From assembly GCA_013823505.1 (NCBI GenBank), contig PNMH01000062.1, forward strand, positions 1 to 22,884: a DNA stretch of 22,884 bases, given 5' to 3'. Positions within the stretch are counted from its first letter, which is position 1; every line of letters begins with the position of its first letter. Positions 1-7,269 of the stretch are shown piece after piece. This DNA comes from Polaromonas sp. (GTDB taxonomy: Bacteria > Pseudomonadota > Gammaproteobacteria > Burkholderiales > Burkholderiaceae). Made by a program: the position numbers and the translations under genes. Under the pieces are notes generated by a model that was not told where the DNA came from, searched no databases, and was given only the letters and a program-made list of their open reading frames with translations.

Positions 1-840
1 GAACCCGGGGAGGTTCGTCCAGGTCGTGATTTCTACGATCACACCTTTACCGTCGTCAACGAAGACGGCATCGAAGTCGGCTCTGTCAGTGGTGGAGGGG
101 TCATGCAGCGTGGGACCTTCTGTTTCACGCTCAAGGGCTATGGTTGCACCAGCGCCAAACCGGGGTGGGAAAGCCGTGCGCACGAGTTTTTTGAACCGCT
201 GCAAGCCACGATTACCCGGATCGACCTCGCTCGTGATTTCTTCAAAGGTGAGTACGGGTTCGAGGTTGCCTATGAGGCGTACCAGAACGACGAATTCAGT
301 TACCGAGGCCGTAAACCATCGTTCGATGACGCGGGCAGCAAAAAGGGCTATGCCACCACGTTCTACGTCGGTAAGCGTGAATCCGGCAAGCTGTTTCGCG
401 GCTACGACAAGGGGCATCAATTCAAGCTGATGGACGACCCGTGGTGGCGTGCAGAGGTCGAGCTGCGCAATCACAACCGTGTGATCCCCCTGGAGGCATT
501 GATTCGTCCTGCATCGTTCTTCGCAGGTGCGTACGGCTTCTGTGCACGCATTCTGGAAGACGTTGCACCTCAGACCATCCCCACGGGTTTGAAGGTCGCG
601 GAAGCCTCTGTAGAGCGCACCTTGCAGTGGTTCGAAAAGACCGTTGCTCCTTCGCTGGTGCACATCAGCATGACAGCCGGTTTTGACTGGCTCACGCGCA
701 TGGCCGTCGAACACGCCTACCGCGACAAACCTCGCTCACTCAAAGGCCTCAGCGCTGAGTCCATCAAGTCAGGCGTCCAGCGCGCCGTCCAACGCTTCAT
801 CCACACATCGCCCGAACCGGCCGGGTCGATGGCTTCGTAA
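1..840 (+). CDS. Phage replication initiation protein (RstA/pII-like), 5' partial
   Basis: The reading frame is open from base 1, and 279 residues are visible before the TAA stop. The sequence resembles the C-terminal two thirds of the Rep_trans/RstA replication initiators of filamentous phages. Features pointing there are a TRIDLARDFF segment near residue 75, the core FYVGKRESGKLFRGYDKG, and a WWRAEVELRN segment with conserved acidic and aromatic positions. Proteins of this group nick the double-stranded replicative form and start rolling-circle synthesis. The nicking tyrosine cannot be assigned with confidence from this fragment. An internal ATG lies at 103, but similarity continues upstream of it, so the true start is off-window. 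The next gene follows after 27 bases. Confidence 0.85.
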   Translation, partial: EPGEVRPGRDFYDHTFTVVNEDGIEVGSVSGGGVMQRGTFCFTLKGYGCTSAKPGWESRAHEFFEPLQATITRIDLARDFFKGEYGFEVAYEAYQNDEFSYRGRKPSFDDAGSKKGYATTFYVGKRESGKLFRGYDKGHQFKLMDDPWWRAEVELRNHNRVIPLEALIRPASFFAGAYGFCARILEDVAPQTIPTGLKVAEASVERTLQWFEKTVAPSLVHISMTAGFDWLTRMAVEHAYRDKPRSLKGLSAESIKSGVQRAVQRFIHTSPEPAGSMAS

Positions 841-867
841 TCGCCGGAACTCACAGGAAACCGCAAC

Positions 868-1179
868 ATGAAATTCACGTCACGCGTCAGCGTCCAAGGT
901 ATCAAGGGCAGCAAGGGTCAACTCGAAAGCGGCCAGGCCTACGACAGCACCAAGGTGTATGTCACCACCGATCTGGATGACTCCAAGGGCATGGGAAAAG
1001 GCTTCGCCACGGCTGAATACAACTTCGGCACCAGCGACGAATACCACAAGCTCAAGCATTTGCCGTTCCCCATCGACTGCGATGCCGAGCTCGAAATCGT
1101 TACCAACGGCAAGACGCAGAAGACCCAGATTCTCAGCCTGCGCCCGGTGGAACTCACCAAGCAGGTCAAGGGGGCTTGA
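868..1179 (+). CDS. Probable phage single-stranded DNA-binding protein (pV-like)
   Basis: This 103-residue, charged, strand-rich protein sits directly behind Rep, where filamentous phages encode the ssDNA-binding protein that coats plus strands before extrusion. Size and position fit. The N-terminal MKFTSRVSVQGIKGSKG is lysine and glycine rich, as expected for a nucleic-acid-binding OB-type fold. There is no signal peptide or membrane segment. CAGGAAA about 8 bases upstream of the ATG is a reasonable ribosome site. The call depends mainly on gene order; I do not see a diagnostic motif. Confidence 0.65.
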   Translation: MKFTSRVSVQGIKGSKGQLESGQAYDSTKVYVTTDLDDSKGMGKGFATAEYNFGTSDEYHKLKHLPFPIDCDAELEIVTNGKTQKTQILSLRPVELTKQVKGA

Positions 1180-1180
1180 C

Positions 1181-1399
1181 ATGGACTGCCGCCCTTGCTG
1201 GTACGTCCAGTCACTCGATGACGGCGCATTTCTCGCGCCCGACGGTGAGGGTGGCGTTGTCCTGGTCCATCTGTTGGCGCACGCCGTTCCCTTCGAAACC
1301 CGTGAAGCCGCAGTGCATGCCGCTGTGGATCACTTCGATGGCCAAGCCTCGCTGATTCAGCTCTATCAACCCATGACCTGCGAACAGTTCATCCAATGA
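1181..1399 (+). CDS. Small inovirus protein of unknown function
   Basis: A 72-residue protein starts one base after the preceding stop, and its TGA overlaps the next ATG (ATGA at 1396-1399). This coupling supports it as a real gene of the phage operon. It is acidic in its C-terminal half and has one cysteine pair near the start (MDCRPCWYV). It has no signal peptide or membrane helix. The sequence reads like the short accessory proteins found between the ssDNA-binding and coat genes of many inoviruses, but I recognise no family. Confidence 0.6.
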   Translation: MDCRPCWYVQSLDDGAFLAPDGEGGVVLVHLLAHAVPFETREAAVHAAVDHFDGQASLIQLYQPMTCEQFIQ

Positions 1400-1623
1400 A
1401 GTCTGACGCCGACCACTACACACGCGATCTGCTTGGCAACAAGCCTGGCAGACCTCGCAAACCCAACGCCAAGACAGGTGCACAGCGCACCCGTGAACAT
1501 CGCCAACGCAACGCAGTTTCCGTTACGGGTAACGGAAATTCAGAACCGTGTTCGTGGTGTGGAGCCGAGCGCTCTTCTTGCTGTGGCATTTGCACCATCG
1601 GCCAGCTCGGCCGCAAGGACTGA
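1396..1623 (+). CDS. Small basic Cys-rich protein with AT-hook-like motif
   Basis: This 75-residue protein starts in a 4-base overlap with the previous gene. The N-terminal half is strongly basic and includes a KPGRPRKP segment like an AT-hook, followed by an Arg-rich stretch. The C-terminal part has five cysteines in a CSWC...CC.GIC pattern, which could bind a metal. Together these suggest a small DNA-binding protein of the phage, but that is inference; no family is recognised. The gene contains a 22-base palindrome at 1517-1538, listed separately. Confidence 0.6.
   Translation: MKSDADHYTRDLLGNKPGRPRKPNAKTGAQRTREHRQRNAVSVTGNGNSEPCSWCGAERSSCCGICTIGQLGRKD
1517..1538. repeat. 22-bp palindrome inside the small basic-protein gene
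   Basis: Arms TTTCCGTTAC and GTAACGGAAA are exactly complementary around a central GG. The palindrome lies inside a coding region and partly shares the GTTTCC/GGAAA ends of the palindrome family at 6302-8242. It may be an operator or an RNA hairpin in the early phage transcript. Confidence 0.6.
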
Positions 1624-1628
1624 TCGCC

Positions 1629-1901
1629 ATGGGTGCACCCGTCTGGATCGTTGCATGCAATCAGGCGCCGAACCTGAGTGGCACGACGCTGCTCGCTCAG
1701 TGTCCGGTCGCTCAGCGAACGTCTATTCAAACCACCCGCGATTTTTTCCAGCAAACCACCACCGCACCGGCAGACCCGATCCCACTTGATCCCGCGACCG
1801 TGTTTGCCGTGTTCTCTGCATCGTTTTCTATCGCCGTGCTGTTCTACCTGGTAGCGCGTGGCGTTGGTTCCGTTTTGAGGCTCATCCGCTTCGGTGGGTA
1901 G
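1629..1901 (+). CDS. Small phage membrane protein
   Basis: A 90-residue protein begins 5 bases after the preceding stop. A longer in-frame start at 1548 would bury it in the upstream gene, so the ATG at 1629 is preferred. The N-terminal 55 residues are polar and Thr-rich. A single hydrophobic helix follows (about residues 58-80, VFAVFSASFSIAVLFYLVAR) and ends in a basic tail. The location just before the major coat gene fits a minor virion or assembly protein, but there is no sequence family I can name. Confidence 0.6.
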   Translation: MGAPVWIVACNQAPNLSGTTLLAQCPVAQRTSIQTTRDFFQQTTTAPADPIPLDPATVFAVFSASFSIAVLFYLVARGVGSVLRLIRFGG

Positions 1902-1947
1902 TCCAAACCGTCCGGGCGGTTCCCCGGTTTTGTGAAAAGGAAATGAA

Positions 1948-2175
1948 ATGAAGCTGTTCAAACAGGCCGCAAAGTACGGTCCCGTCCTCGCTGCCGGTGT
2001 GGTCGGCTCGCTGGCTCACGCTGGCGCACCGACCATCGATCTGAGCGCCATCACTGGTGCTTTCAACGCGCGCGACGTTATCGCCGCCGTGATGGCCGTC
2101 GCTGCCATTCTGGCTGCGATCTACGCAACCATGACCGCCGCCAAGATGGCGCTGCGCTGGATTCGCGGCGGTTGA
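1948..2175 (+). CDS. Major coat protein pVIII
   Basis: This 75-residue preprotein has a basic N-terminus and a hydrophobic signal segment. A likely signal-peptidase site follows residue 25 (SLAHA|GAPTIDLS). Cleavage would leave 50 residues, the same length as mature Ff pVIII. The mature part has a short acidic/amphipathic start, a hydrophobic helix (about 44-66) and a basic C-terminal end (KMALRWIRGG) that would face the DNA. A good ribosome site, AAGGAAA, precedes the ATG. A stem-loop follows the gene at 2200-2220, as in many filamentous phages where expression steps down after the coat gene. Confidence 0.85.
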   Translation: MKLFKQAAKYGPVLAAGVVGSLAHAGAPTIDLSAITGAFNARDVIAAVMAVAAILAAIYATMTAAKMALRWIRGG

Positions 2176-2183
2176 TCGTCGTC

Positions 2184-2197
2184 TGTCATGCATGACA
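2184..2197. repeat. 14-bp perfect palindrome after the coat gene
   Basis: TGTCATGCATGACA is a perfect palindrome just after the pVIII stop and immediately before the 2200-2220 hairpin. It could be an operator or simply part of the terminator region. Confidence 0.4.
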
Positions 2198-2199
2198 TC

Positions 2200-2220
2200 G
2201 GCGGGGTAGGCCACCCCGCC
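2200..2220 (+). terminator. Stem-loop after the major coat gene
   Basis: GGCGGGGT pairs exactly with ACCCCGCC across a 5-base loop. No T-run follows, so it would act as a weak terminator, pause or mRNA 3' stabiliser rather than a strong intrinsic terminator. Its place after pVIII matches the attenuation point of Ff-type phages. Confidence 0.5.
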
Positions 2221-2236
2221 ACTCCCGAGAACTGAC

Positions 2237-2317
2237 ATGCCCACCGAGTACTGGTACCTCTTTGTTTTTGCCTTCGGCGCCGTCTGCGCCTGGGCAGTGA
2301 TCAAGGGCCTCGAATGA
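2237..2317 (+). CDS. 26-residue hydrophobic peptide, probable minor coat protein (pVII/pIX-like)
   Basis: The reading frame encodes MPTEYWYLFVFAFGAV followed by a further hydrophobic stretch and IKGLE, 26 residues in all. It is almost one transmembrane helix with an acidic/polar N-terminus. The TGA overlaps the ATG of the pIII-like gene (ATGA at 2314-2317), the same coupling seen elsewhere in this operon, which argues that it is translated. Ff pVII and pIX are tip proteins of about 32-33 residues with a similar composition. There is no signal peptide. The assignment as a virion tip protein is inference from size, hydrophobicity and position. Confidence 0.6.
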   Translation: MPTEYWYLFVFAFGAVCAWAVIKGLE

Positions 2318-3699
2318 CTCTTCTCAAACGCCTCTTCATCGCGAAGCTTGCGTTCAAAGTTTTTCTGCTGGCGCTGCTTGCTCCGATGCAGGCCTACCCG
2401 CAGACCGCAACCGCCAGCCAGGCCGCTGCTTGGAACATGAATCGCGCCCTCTCTGGCATCACGCAAAAAGCGCTCGAAAGCCGAGGCTACGTCGCTACAG
2501 ACCCGCGAACCTATTCCACGCTGGCAGGCATGTCCTCGACCGCTGGAGCCATAGCCGGTGGGACAGCAGCCACCGTGGCAGCGATTACCCTCGCAGGTGT
2601 CACAGCACCTGCCTGGGGCTCCATCTTGCTGGTCGCTGGCGTGTCATCTCTGGTCGGTGTACTCGTCCAGTTGGGTGTGAGCGGCCTGGTGAACTGGATG
2701 TTTCGCGGCGACCAGACCGTTGACCAGGTCGCTCAACCTGGCCAGTTCAACAACTGCGCCTCCGGTAACACGCTGCTTTACTGGGATGCCATCGTCGGCG
2801 GCCAGACCGTCTATGCATGCGATGGCGTTGACCTCGCGCGCCAGGCTGTACACGTCAATCGTCCATTGACTTCCGGCCAGTCCACAGCCGTTACCTGTGT
2901 TGACGCAACGACGGTGGTCACCTGTACCAACGCAAACGGCAGCGCAAACGCATTTCGGCGGTCGGGCACCATGTCCGCATCGTGCGGCAGTGGTACCTAT
3001 CAGGTAGGCACTGCCTGCGTCCCGTACACATTTACTCCGCCTGGCACAGTGCCCAGTGCAACAGCTCAGACGCTGCAGCAGGCAGTCACCGCGCTGCCTG
3101 AGACCGAGAAGGCAAAACCCGTCAATCCTCAACTGGTTGCGGCTGTCGCCAACACCCTGTGGCAGCAAGCTGCTGCGCAGCCTGGCTATGCCGGGCTCCC
3201 CTATCCAGCATCAAACCCGATCAGCACCGAAGAGGCTCAAGCCTGGATGGAGGCCAATCCGGGTATCTGGCCCACGGTCGGTGACTTCGTCGCTCCGAAT
3301 CCGGTGACCAGCAACAGTCCGCAGCCCTGGGCGATGCCGTCAAACCCAACGGCTCCAGTCTCCACACCCACCACACAGCCCAATCCCAACGCCACGAACC
3401 CGGCGTCACAAAACCCCTTGACCAATCTTGGTCCCGACCCTGGAACTCCTGCGCCCACGCTGGAGACAACACCGACCGCAGCGCAGATCCTCGATCCCGT
3501 GCTCAACATGCTGCCAGACCATCGCGGGTTCACGGCTGTCAGTCAGACCGGCACATGCCCGACCCCGGTCATCGAGCTCTATGGCCGTCACACGCTCGAC
3601 GCGCATTGCGTGCTCATTGAAAACAACAAGTCGATCATCCAGGCCGCCGCCATGGTGGCCTGGACGGTGATGGCTCTGTTCATCGTCTTGTCCGCTTGA
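2314..3699 (+). CDS. Minor coat/adsorption protein (pIII-like, TspB family)
   Basis: This 461-residue exported protein has a signal peptide of about 29 residues (basic start, hydrophobic core, ending near MQAYPQ). A long Ala/Gly-rich hydrophobic segment spans about residues 75-125. A cysteine-bearing central domain follows (about 145-245), then a Pro/Thr/Asn-rich low-complexity linker (about 320-385). The C-terminal module (TCPTPVIELYG... and a final hydrophobic anchor, about 440-460) is the part typical of TspB-like pIII proteins of Neisseria and other betaproteobacterial inoviruses. In such phages the exposed N-terminal region contacts the pilus receptor and the C-terminal anchor holds the protein at the virion tip and in the inner membrane. 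Receptor specificity cannot be read from sequence. Confidence 0.75.
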   Translation: MTLLKRLFIAKLAFKVFLLALLAPMQAYPQTATASQAAAWNMNRALSGITQKALESRGYVATDPRTYSTLAGMSSTAGAIAGGTAATVAAITLAGVTAPAWGSILLVAGVSSLVGVLVQLGVSGLVNWMFRGDQTVDQVAQPGQFNNCASGNTLLYWDAIVGGQTVYACDGVDLARQAVHVNRPLTSGQSTAVTCVDATTVVTCTNANGSANAFRRSGTMSASCGSGTYQVGTACVPYTFTPPGTVPSATAQTLQQAVTALPETEKAKPVNPQLVAAVANTLWQQAAAQPGYAGLPYPASNPISTEEAQAWMEANPGIWPTVGDFVAPNPVTSNSPQPWAMPSNPTAPVSTPTTQPNPNATNPASQNPLTNLGPDPGTPAPTLETTPTAAQILDPVLNMLPDHRGFTAVSQTGTCPTPVIELYGRHTLDAHCVLIENNKSIIQAAAMVAWTVMALFIVLSA

Positions 3700-3709
3700 G
3701 GTACCGATC

Positions 3710-3997
3710 ATGTTCGGCATCCTGCTCTCCGTTTTCAACACAGCGCTGGCCTGGGTGTTCAGGTCGCTCCTGGTCAAGTTTGGGCTGTTCTTCGCCCTGT
3801 ACTTCGTCACCAGCGAATTCGTCGGCTTCATCGTCAACCTGATTCCCAGCGCGAACTCGGTCAACGGCACGCTTTCCGGCCTCGGTGCTGGCACCTGGTA
3901 CTTCCTGGACATCTTTCGGCTCTCGCAAGGCCTGTCGATGGTCGTGTCCGCCTATGCAACGCGGTTCGTCATTCGCCGCATACCCGTGATCGGTTGA
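3710..3997 (+). CDS. pVI-like minor coat protein (DUF2523 family)
   Basis: This 95-residue protein has three hydrophobic segments (about 4-16, 19-45 and 67-85) and a basic C-terminus (RFVIRRIPVIG). Length, composition and position between pIII and Zot fit the DUF2523 proteins, which are the equivalent of Ff pVI and cap the virion end together with pIII. GAGG lies about 9 bases before the ATG. The gene ends 2 bases before the Zot ATG. Confidence 0.75.
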   Translation: MFGILLSVFNTALAWVFRSLLVKFGLFFALYFVTSEFVGFIVNLIPSANSVNGTLSGLGAGTWYFLDIFRLSQGLSMVVSAYATRFVIRRIPVIG

Positions 3998-3999
3998 CC

Positions 4000-5052
4000 A
4001 TGCCCATCAACGCATACACCGGCCTCATGGGGTCAGGGAAGTCATACGAGTGCGTCACCATGGTCATCGTGCCTGCTATCAAGGCAGGTAGACGAGTGGT
4101 GAGCAACATCGATGGCATCGATAGTGATGCGATCCGCGCCTACTGTCAGGACAAGTGGGCCATAGACCCCGACAAGCTTGGCCACGTTGTGCATTGTCAA
4201 AACGACGATGTGGGCAAGGCCAGTTTCTTTCCGCACGGTCAGAACGTGGACACGTTCTGCAAGCCCGGCGACATCATCTGCATCGACGAAGCCTGGCGCT
4301 TTTGGGGTGATGGATGTAAGTTGCTGCCTGAGCACAAGGTCTTTTTCCGCGAGCATCGCCATTACGTCGACCCTGAAAGCAAAGTGTCCTGTGACCTGGT
4401 GCTGATGGTGCAGGACATCAAAGACCTGCATCGCACCCTGAAGGTTGTTGTCGAGGTCACCTTCCGCACCACCAAGATCAAGACGCTTGGCTGGGACAAG
4501 ACCTATCGGGTTGAGATGTGGGAGGGCTACAAGCTCACTCAGCGCTCTCGGGTGTCGGTCGAAAACAAGCAGTATCAAAAGGACATCTTCCCGCTTTACA
4601 GCAGTTACCAAGGCGGCACAGGGAAGGAGATGCGTGTCGATGATCGCCAGAACGTCCTCAAGAGCCCGAAGCTGTGGGTCCTTGCTGGGCTGGTCATAGC
4701 TCTGTTCGCTGGCGGCATGTACTCCATCGTCAGCTTTTTCAGTGGCTCGAAATACAAGCGGTCGGACACCCAGGCGAACAGTAGTCCCGCTTCAGCGCAG
4801 AAGGCCAAACCCGGATCAAGCGGCGCCGTGGCTCCATCCGGTGCACCAGACGTGTCTGACCTTTGGCGTGTTGTCGGCTCCTACCAGGTCGGCTTGACCG
4901 CCTTCGTGGTCCTGGCCAACGACGCTGGATCCATCCGGGTCGAACACCCGTCCGCCTTCCAGAACTCGGGTGTTGCCACCGTTGGCCATGTCGATGGCCA
5001 GCGGGTCATGTACTGGTCGGGTGTGCCACATCAGCAAAAGGCCAACCAATGA
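4000..5052 (+). CDS. zot: Phage assembly ATPase (pI/Zot family)
   Basis: This 350-residue protein has an N-terminal Zot-type P-loop domain. Walker A is GLMGSGKS at residues 8-15 and Walker B is IICIDE at 92-97. A single membrane helix spans about 225-247, followed by a polar periplasmic tail of about 100 residues. Inner-membrane pI/Zot uses ATP to thread the ssDNA-coat complex through the secretin. ATG 4000 is preferred over an in-frame TTG at 3994 because it lies just after the pVI stop; the TTG would overlap it. The stop overlaps the secretin start (ATGA at 5049-5052), so the assembly ATPase and its outer-membrane channel are translationally coupled. Toxin activity is not implied by the family name. 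Confidence 0.9.
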   Translation: MPINAYTGLMGSGKSYECVTMVIVPAIKAGRRVVSNIDGIDSDAIRAYCQDKWAIDPDKLGHVVHCQNDDVGKASFFPHGQNVDTFCKPGDIICIDEAWRFWGDGCKLLPEHKVFFREHRHYVDPESKVSCDLVLMVQDIKDLHRTLKVVVEVTFRTTKIKTLGWDKTYRVEMWEGYKLTQRSRVSVENKQYQKDIFPLYSSYQGGTGKEMRVDDRQNVLKSPKLWVLAGLVIALFAGGMYSIVSFFSGSKYKRSDTQANSSPASAQKAKPGSSGAVAPSGAPDVSDLWRVVGSYQVGLTAFVVLANDAGSIRVEHPSAFQNSGVATVGHVDGQRVMYWSGVPHQQKANQ

Positions 5053-6296
5053 CCCGTATCAAGGCTCTGTGCATCTTCTTCGCCTTGGCTATGGCAATGG
5101 GTGCTGCCGCTGCTCAAAACGCGCAGAAACCCGTTCGTTTCGATTTCCGTGCGGTCAATGTCGCCCAGGTCATCCAGCTCATTTATGGCGAGGTCCTCGC
5201 GACACCATACGTCCTGGAGCCCGATGTCCTCAACGACTCACGAGTCGTCTCATTCCGCTACAGCAGCGACAAGGGCGATCTGCGGGTTTTTGTCACCACG
5301 TTCCTGGACAGCCTCGGCTATGCGGTGACGAAAACCAATGGCATCGACGTTATCCAAAAGCGCCAGGTTGAAACCAACGCCGATACTGTCCCAGAGCCCG
5401 ATAGCTACGTCTACCGCCCCAAGTTTCGCGACGTCAACTACCTCGCGCGTTTGCTGTCGCCGCTGTTCGCGGGCTCTTTCAGCGTCAATCGTTCCGTGCC
5501 CAGTGCCGGAGCCAAGCCAGCCACTCCGCCGCCCGAAGGATCGGCCGCGGCGATGGTTGACCAAAACGGGGACGTCCTTGTATTCACTGGCACCGCCAAA
5601 GAGGTCCAGCAGCTCAGCAAGCTCTTGCCGCAGGTGGATTTCCAGCAAGGCGAGGTTGTTGTCAGGGGCGTGGTCTACGAGGTCACCACTGCCGACAAAG
5701 ATGGCTCAGCGTTCGGCCTCTTTGCATCCTTGTTGGGCGGCAAGCTCACAGCCGGATTTGGCGCGGCTGAGTCACTGGGCACATTCTTGCGCTTCAAGAA
5801 CACCGCACTCGATGCGGTGTATTCCGTCGTTAGCCAGGACAGTCGATTCAAGGTGGTCAGCAGTCCGAGTCTGCGCATCCGATCCGGCGCAGAGGGCAGC
5901 TTCTCGGTTGGACAGGATGTCCCTGTGTTGGGTGCTGTCAGCTATCAAAACAACGGGCTGGCGGTCCAGAGCGTCACCTACCGCAGCAGCGGTGTGCTCT
6001 TCAACGTCGCACCGACCGTCCGAGAGGGCGTCATCGATCTCAACATCGATCAGCAGCTGAGCAACTTCGCCCAGACCACGACAGGCGTCAACGGCTCGCC
6101 CACGCTTACGAAACGCGCGCTCAAGACCTCCGTTGGCATGCAGGACGGGGATTTGATTGTCCTGGGCGGCTTGACCGAAAGCAAAGAGAGCAACACGCAG
6201 GACGGTCCCAGCTTCTTGCCCCGGTTCCTGCATACCAAGGGGCGTGACGACAGCCGCACTGAGATTCTTCTGGTGCTGCAGGTCTCGCGCATCTAG
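5049..6296 (+). CDS. Outer-membrane secretin (pIV-like)
   Basis: This 415-residue protein has a signal peptide with likely cleavage near residue 22 (GAAAAQ). Short N0/N-type domains follow (residues about 28-190), beginning with the VRFDFRAVNVAQVIQLIYG segment seen in secretins of pili, type II secretion and phage pIV. The C-terminal secretin domain (about 200-412) has the VVSSPSLRIRSG and VGQDVPVLG segments and ends in a conserved block with DGDLIVLGGL. The protein should form the multimeric gated pore through which the virion leaves. The start is set by the ATGA overlap with Zot; longer readings of the frame extend into Zot out of frame and are unlikely. The phage having its own secretin implies that it does not depend on a host one for exit. 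Confidence 0.9.
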   Translation: MTRIKALCIFFALAMAMGAAAAQNAQKPVRFDFRAVNVAQVIQLIYGEVLATPYVLEPDVLNDSRVVSFRYSSDKGDLRVFVTTFLDSLGYAVTKTNGIDVIQKRQVETNADTVPEPDSYVYRPKFRDVNYLARLLSPLFAGSFSVNRSVPSAGAKPATPPPEGSAAAMVDQNGDVLVFTGTAKEVQQLSKLLPQVDFQQGEVVVRGVVYEVTTADKDGSAFGLFASLLGGKLTAGFGAAESLGTFLRFKNTALDAVYSVVSQDSRFKVVSSPSLRIRSGAEGSFSVGQDVPVLGAVSYQNNGLAVQSVTYRSSGVLFNVAPTVREGVIDLNIDQQLSNFAQTTTGVNGSPTLTKRALKTSVGMQDGDLIVLGGLTESKESNTQDGPSFLPRFLHTKGRDDSRTEILLVLQVSRI

Positions 6297-6301
6297 CCAC
6301 C

Positions 6302-6317
6302 GTTTCCCACGGGAAAT
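6302..6317. repeat. Palindrome P1 of the GTTTCCCRYGGGAAAC family
   Basis: GTTTCCCACGGGAAAT lies 5 bases after the secretin stop and overlaps an alternative in-frame TraX start at 6316. Its placement between pIV and TraX would suit an operator or pause site. It differs from the perfect palindrome only at the last base. Confidence 0.7.
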
Positions 6318-6336
6318 GCTCCAACCGAAAACCATC

Positions 6337-7044
6337 ATGACCGCTTCTGCATTCTCTGTTTCCCGCTGGCCAGCGCTTCAACTCGATGATCGCTCACTCG
6401 GCGCCATCAAGTGGCTCGCCCTGGTCCTTATGATCGTGGACCACGTCAACACTCTGTTGCTCGACGGTTCGCATGCGTGGATGTATGTCCTCGGCCGCAT
6501 CGCCATGCCCTTGTTCGCCCTGGTTCTTGGCTTCAACCTCGCGCGGCCTGGCGCGCTGGTCGCAGGGGCATACCGCCGCGCTGTGCAACGTCTACTGGTC
6601 TTTGGGCTGCTCGCGACGCCTGCATTCGTCGCGGTCCATGACTTCCCTTCCGGTTGGTGGCCGTTGAACATGATGTTCGGCCTCCTGGTCTCCGTTGTCG
6701 CCATGTGGCTTCTTGATCTTGGCGGAGCTCGTAACGTCTTTGCCGCTGTGTTTGTCGTGGCCGTTGGTGGCGCTTTGGTTGAGTTCTTCTGGTCGGCTGT
6801 TGTGCTGTGCCTGTCGGTATGGGCCTACCGGCGTCATCCTTCTGCCTGGCCGGCCTTCGGTCTGTTTTTCGCGCTCGCAGCGCTCATGCTCGTCAACGGC
6901 AATGCCTGGGCGTTTGCGGCGCCGGCTGTTGTGCTGCTCGCGAGCTACTGGCGGTTCAACCTTCCCCGAGGGCGTCTGTTCTTCTATGGGTTCTATCCGG
7001 CCCATTTTTGGTTGATCTGGGCTTATCTGGCCTTGGTGCGGTGA
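6337..7044 (+). CDS. TraX-family membrane acetyltransferase
   Basis: A 235-residue polytopic membrane protein with about seven to eight hydrophobic helices. TraX hallmarks are visible: KWLALVLMIVDHVN at about 25-38, GRIAMPLFALVLGFN at about 53-67, PLNMMFG at about 109-115, and the C-terminal FFYGFYPAHFWLIW at about 215-228. F-plasmid TraX (about 248 residues) N-acetylates the amino terminus of F pilin at the inner membrane, and related proteins belong to the wider acyltransferase group. Starts at 6316 and 6244 are possible, but 6316 lies inside palindrome P1 and 6244 overlaps the secretin; none has a clear ribosome site. The stop overlaps the next gene (TGATG). Its place directly behind the virion genes suggests modification of a pilin receptor or of the coat protein. 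The substrate is inference. Confidence 0.8.
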   Translation: MTASAFSVSRWPALQLDDRSLGAIKWLALVLMIVDHVNTLLLDGSHAWMYVLGRIAMPLFALVLGFNLARPGALVAGAYRRAVQRLLVFGLLATPAFVAVHDFPSGWWPLNMMFGLLVSVVAMWLLDLGGARNVFAAVFVVAVGGALVEFFWSAVVLCLSVWAYRRHPSAWPAFGLFFALAALMLVNGNAWAFAAPAVVLLASYWRFNLPRGRLFFYGFYPAHFWLIWAYLALVR

Positions 7045-7232
7045 TGGTCAAGTCGCTTCGCCTGGCTGTTGTCGCTACCCTTGTCTTGGGCGGTTTTGCA
7101 GCGTATGTCAGTTTGAGCCTTGGTCCGGATGGCGACCTATGGGGCGATCTGTGGGCCTTCGTGGTGTTGCCTGCCGTTGCCGGTTATCTGATTGGCTATC
7201 TGCTCGGCGTTCGCGCTCGCAACCAACGGTGA
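7044..7232 (+). CDS. Small two-helix membrane protein coupled to TraX
   Basis: This 62-residue protein starts in the TGATG overlap with TraX. It has two hydrophobic segments (about 6-25 and 37-55) separated by a short acidic loop (GPDGDLWGD), and a basic tail (VRARNQR). I recognise no family. The coupling implies production together with TraX. It could be a partner subunit, an entry-exclusion peptide or a holin-like protein; the sequence does not decide between these. Confidence 0.6.
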   Translation: MVKSLRLAVVATLVLGGFAAYVSLSLGPDGDLWGDLWAFVVLPAVAGYLIGYLLGVRARNQR

Positions 7233-7237
7233 TCAGC

Positions 7238-7254
7238 GTTTCCTCACGGGAAAC
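7238..7254. repeat. Palindrome P2 (variant with one inserted base)
   Basis: GTTTCCTCACGGGAAAC has the same arms as the family but one extra T in the left half. It starts 5 bases after the small membrane protein ends and opens the palindrome-dense gap that runs to about 7420. Confidence 0.55.
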
Positions 7255-7269
7255 GCGCCCCGGCATCCA

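Noticed and set aside
4000..5052. Zonula occludens toxin activity
   Set aside because: The family name comes from Vibrio cholerae CTX phage. Here the motifs support only the assembly ATPase.
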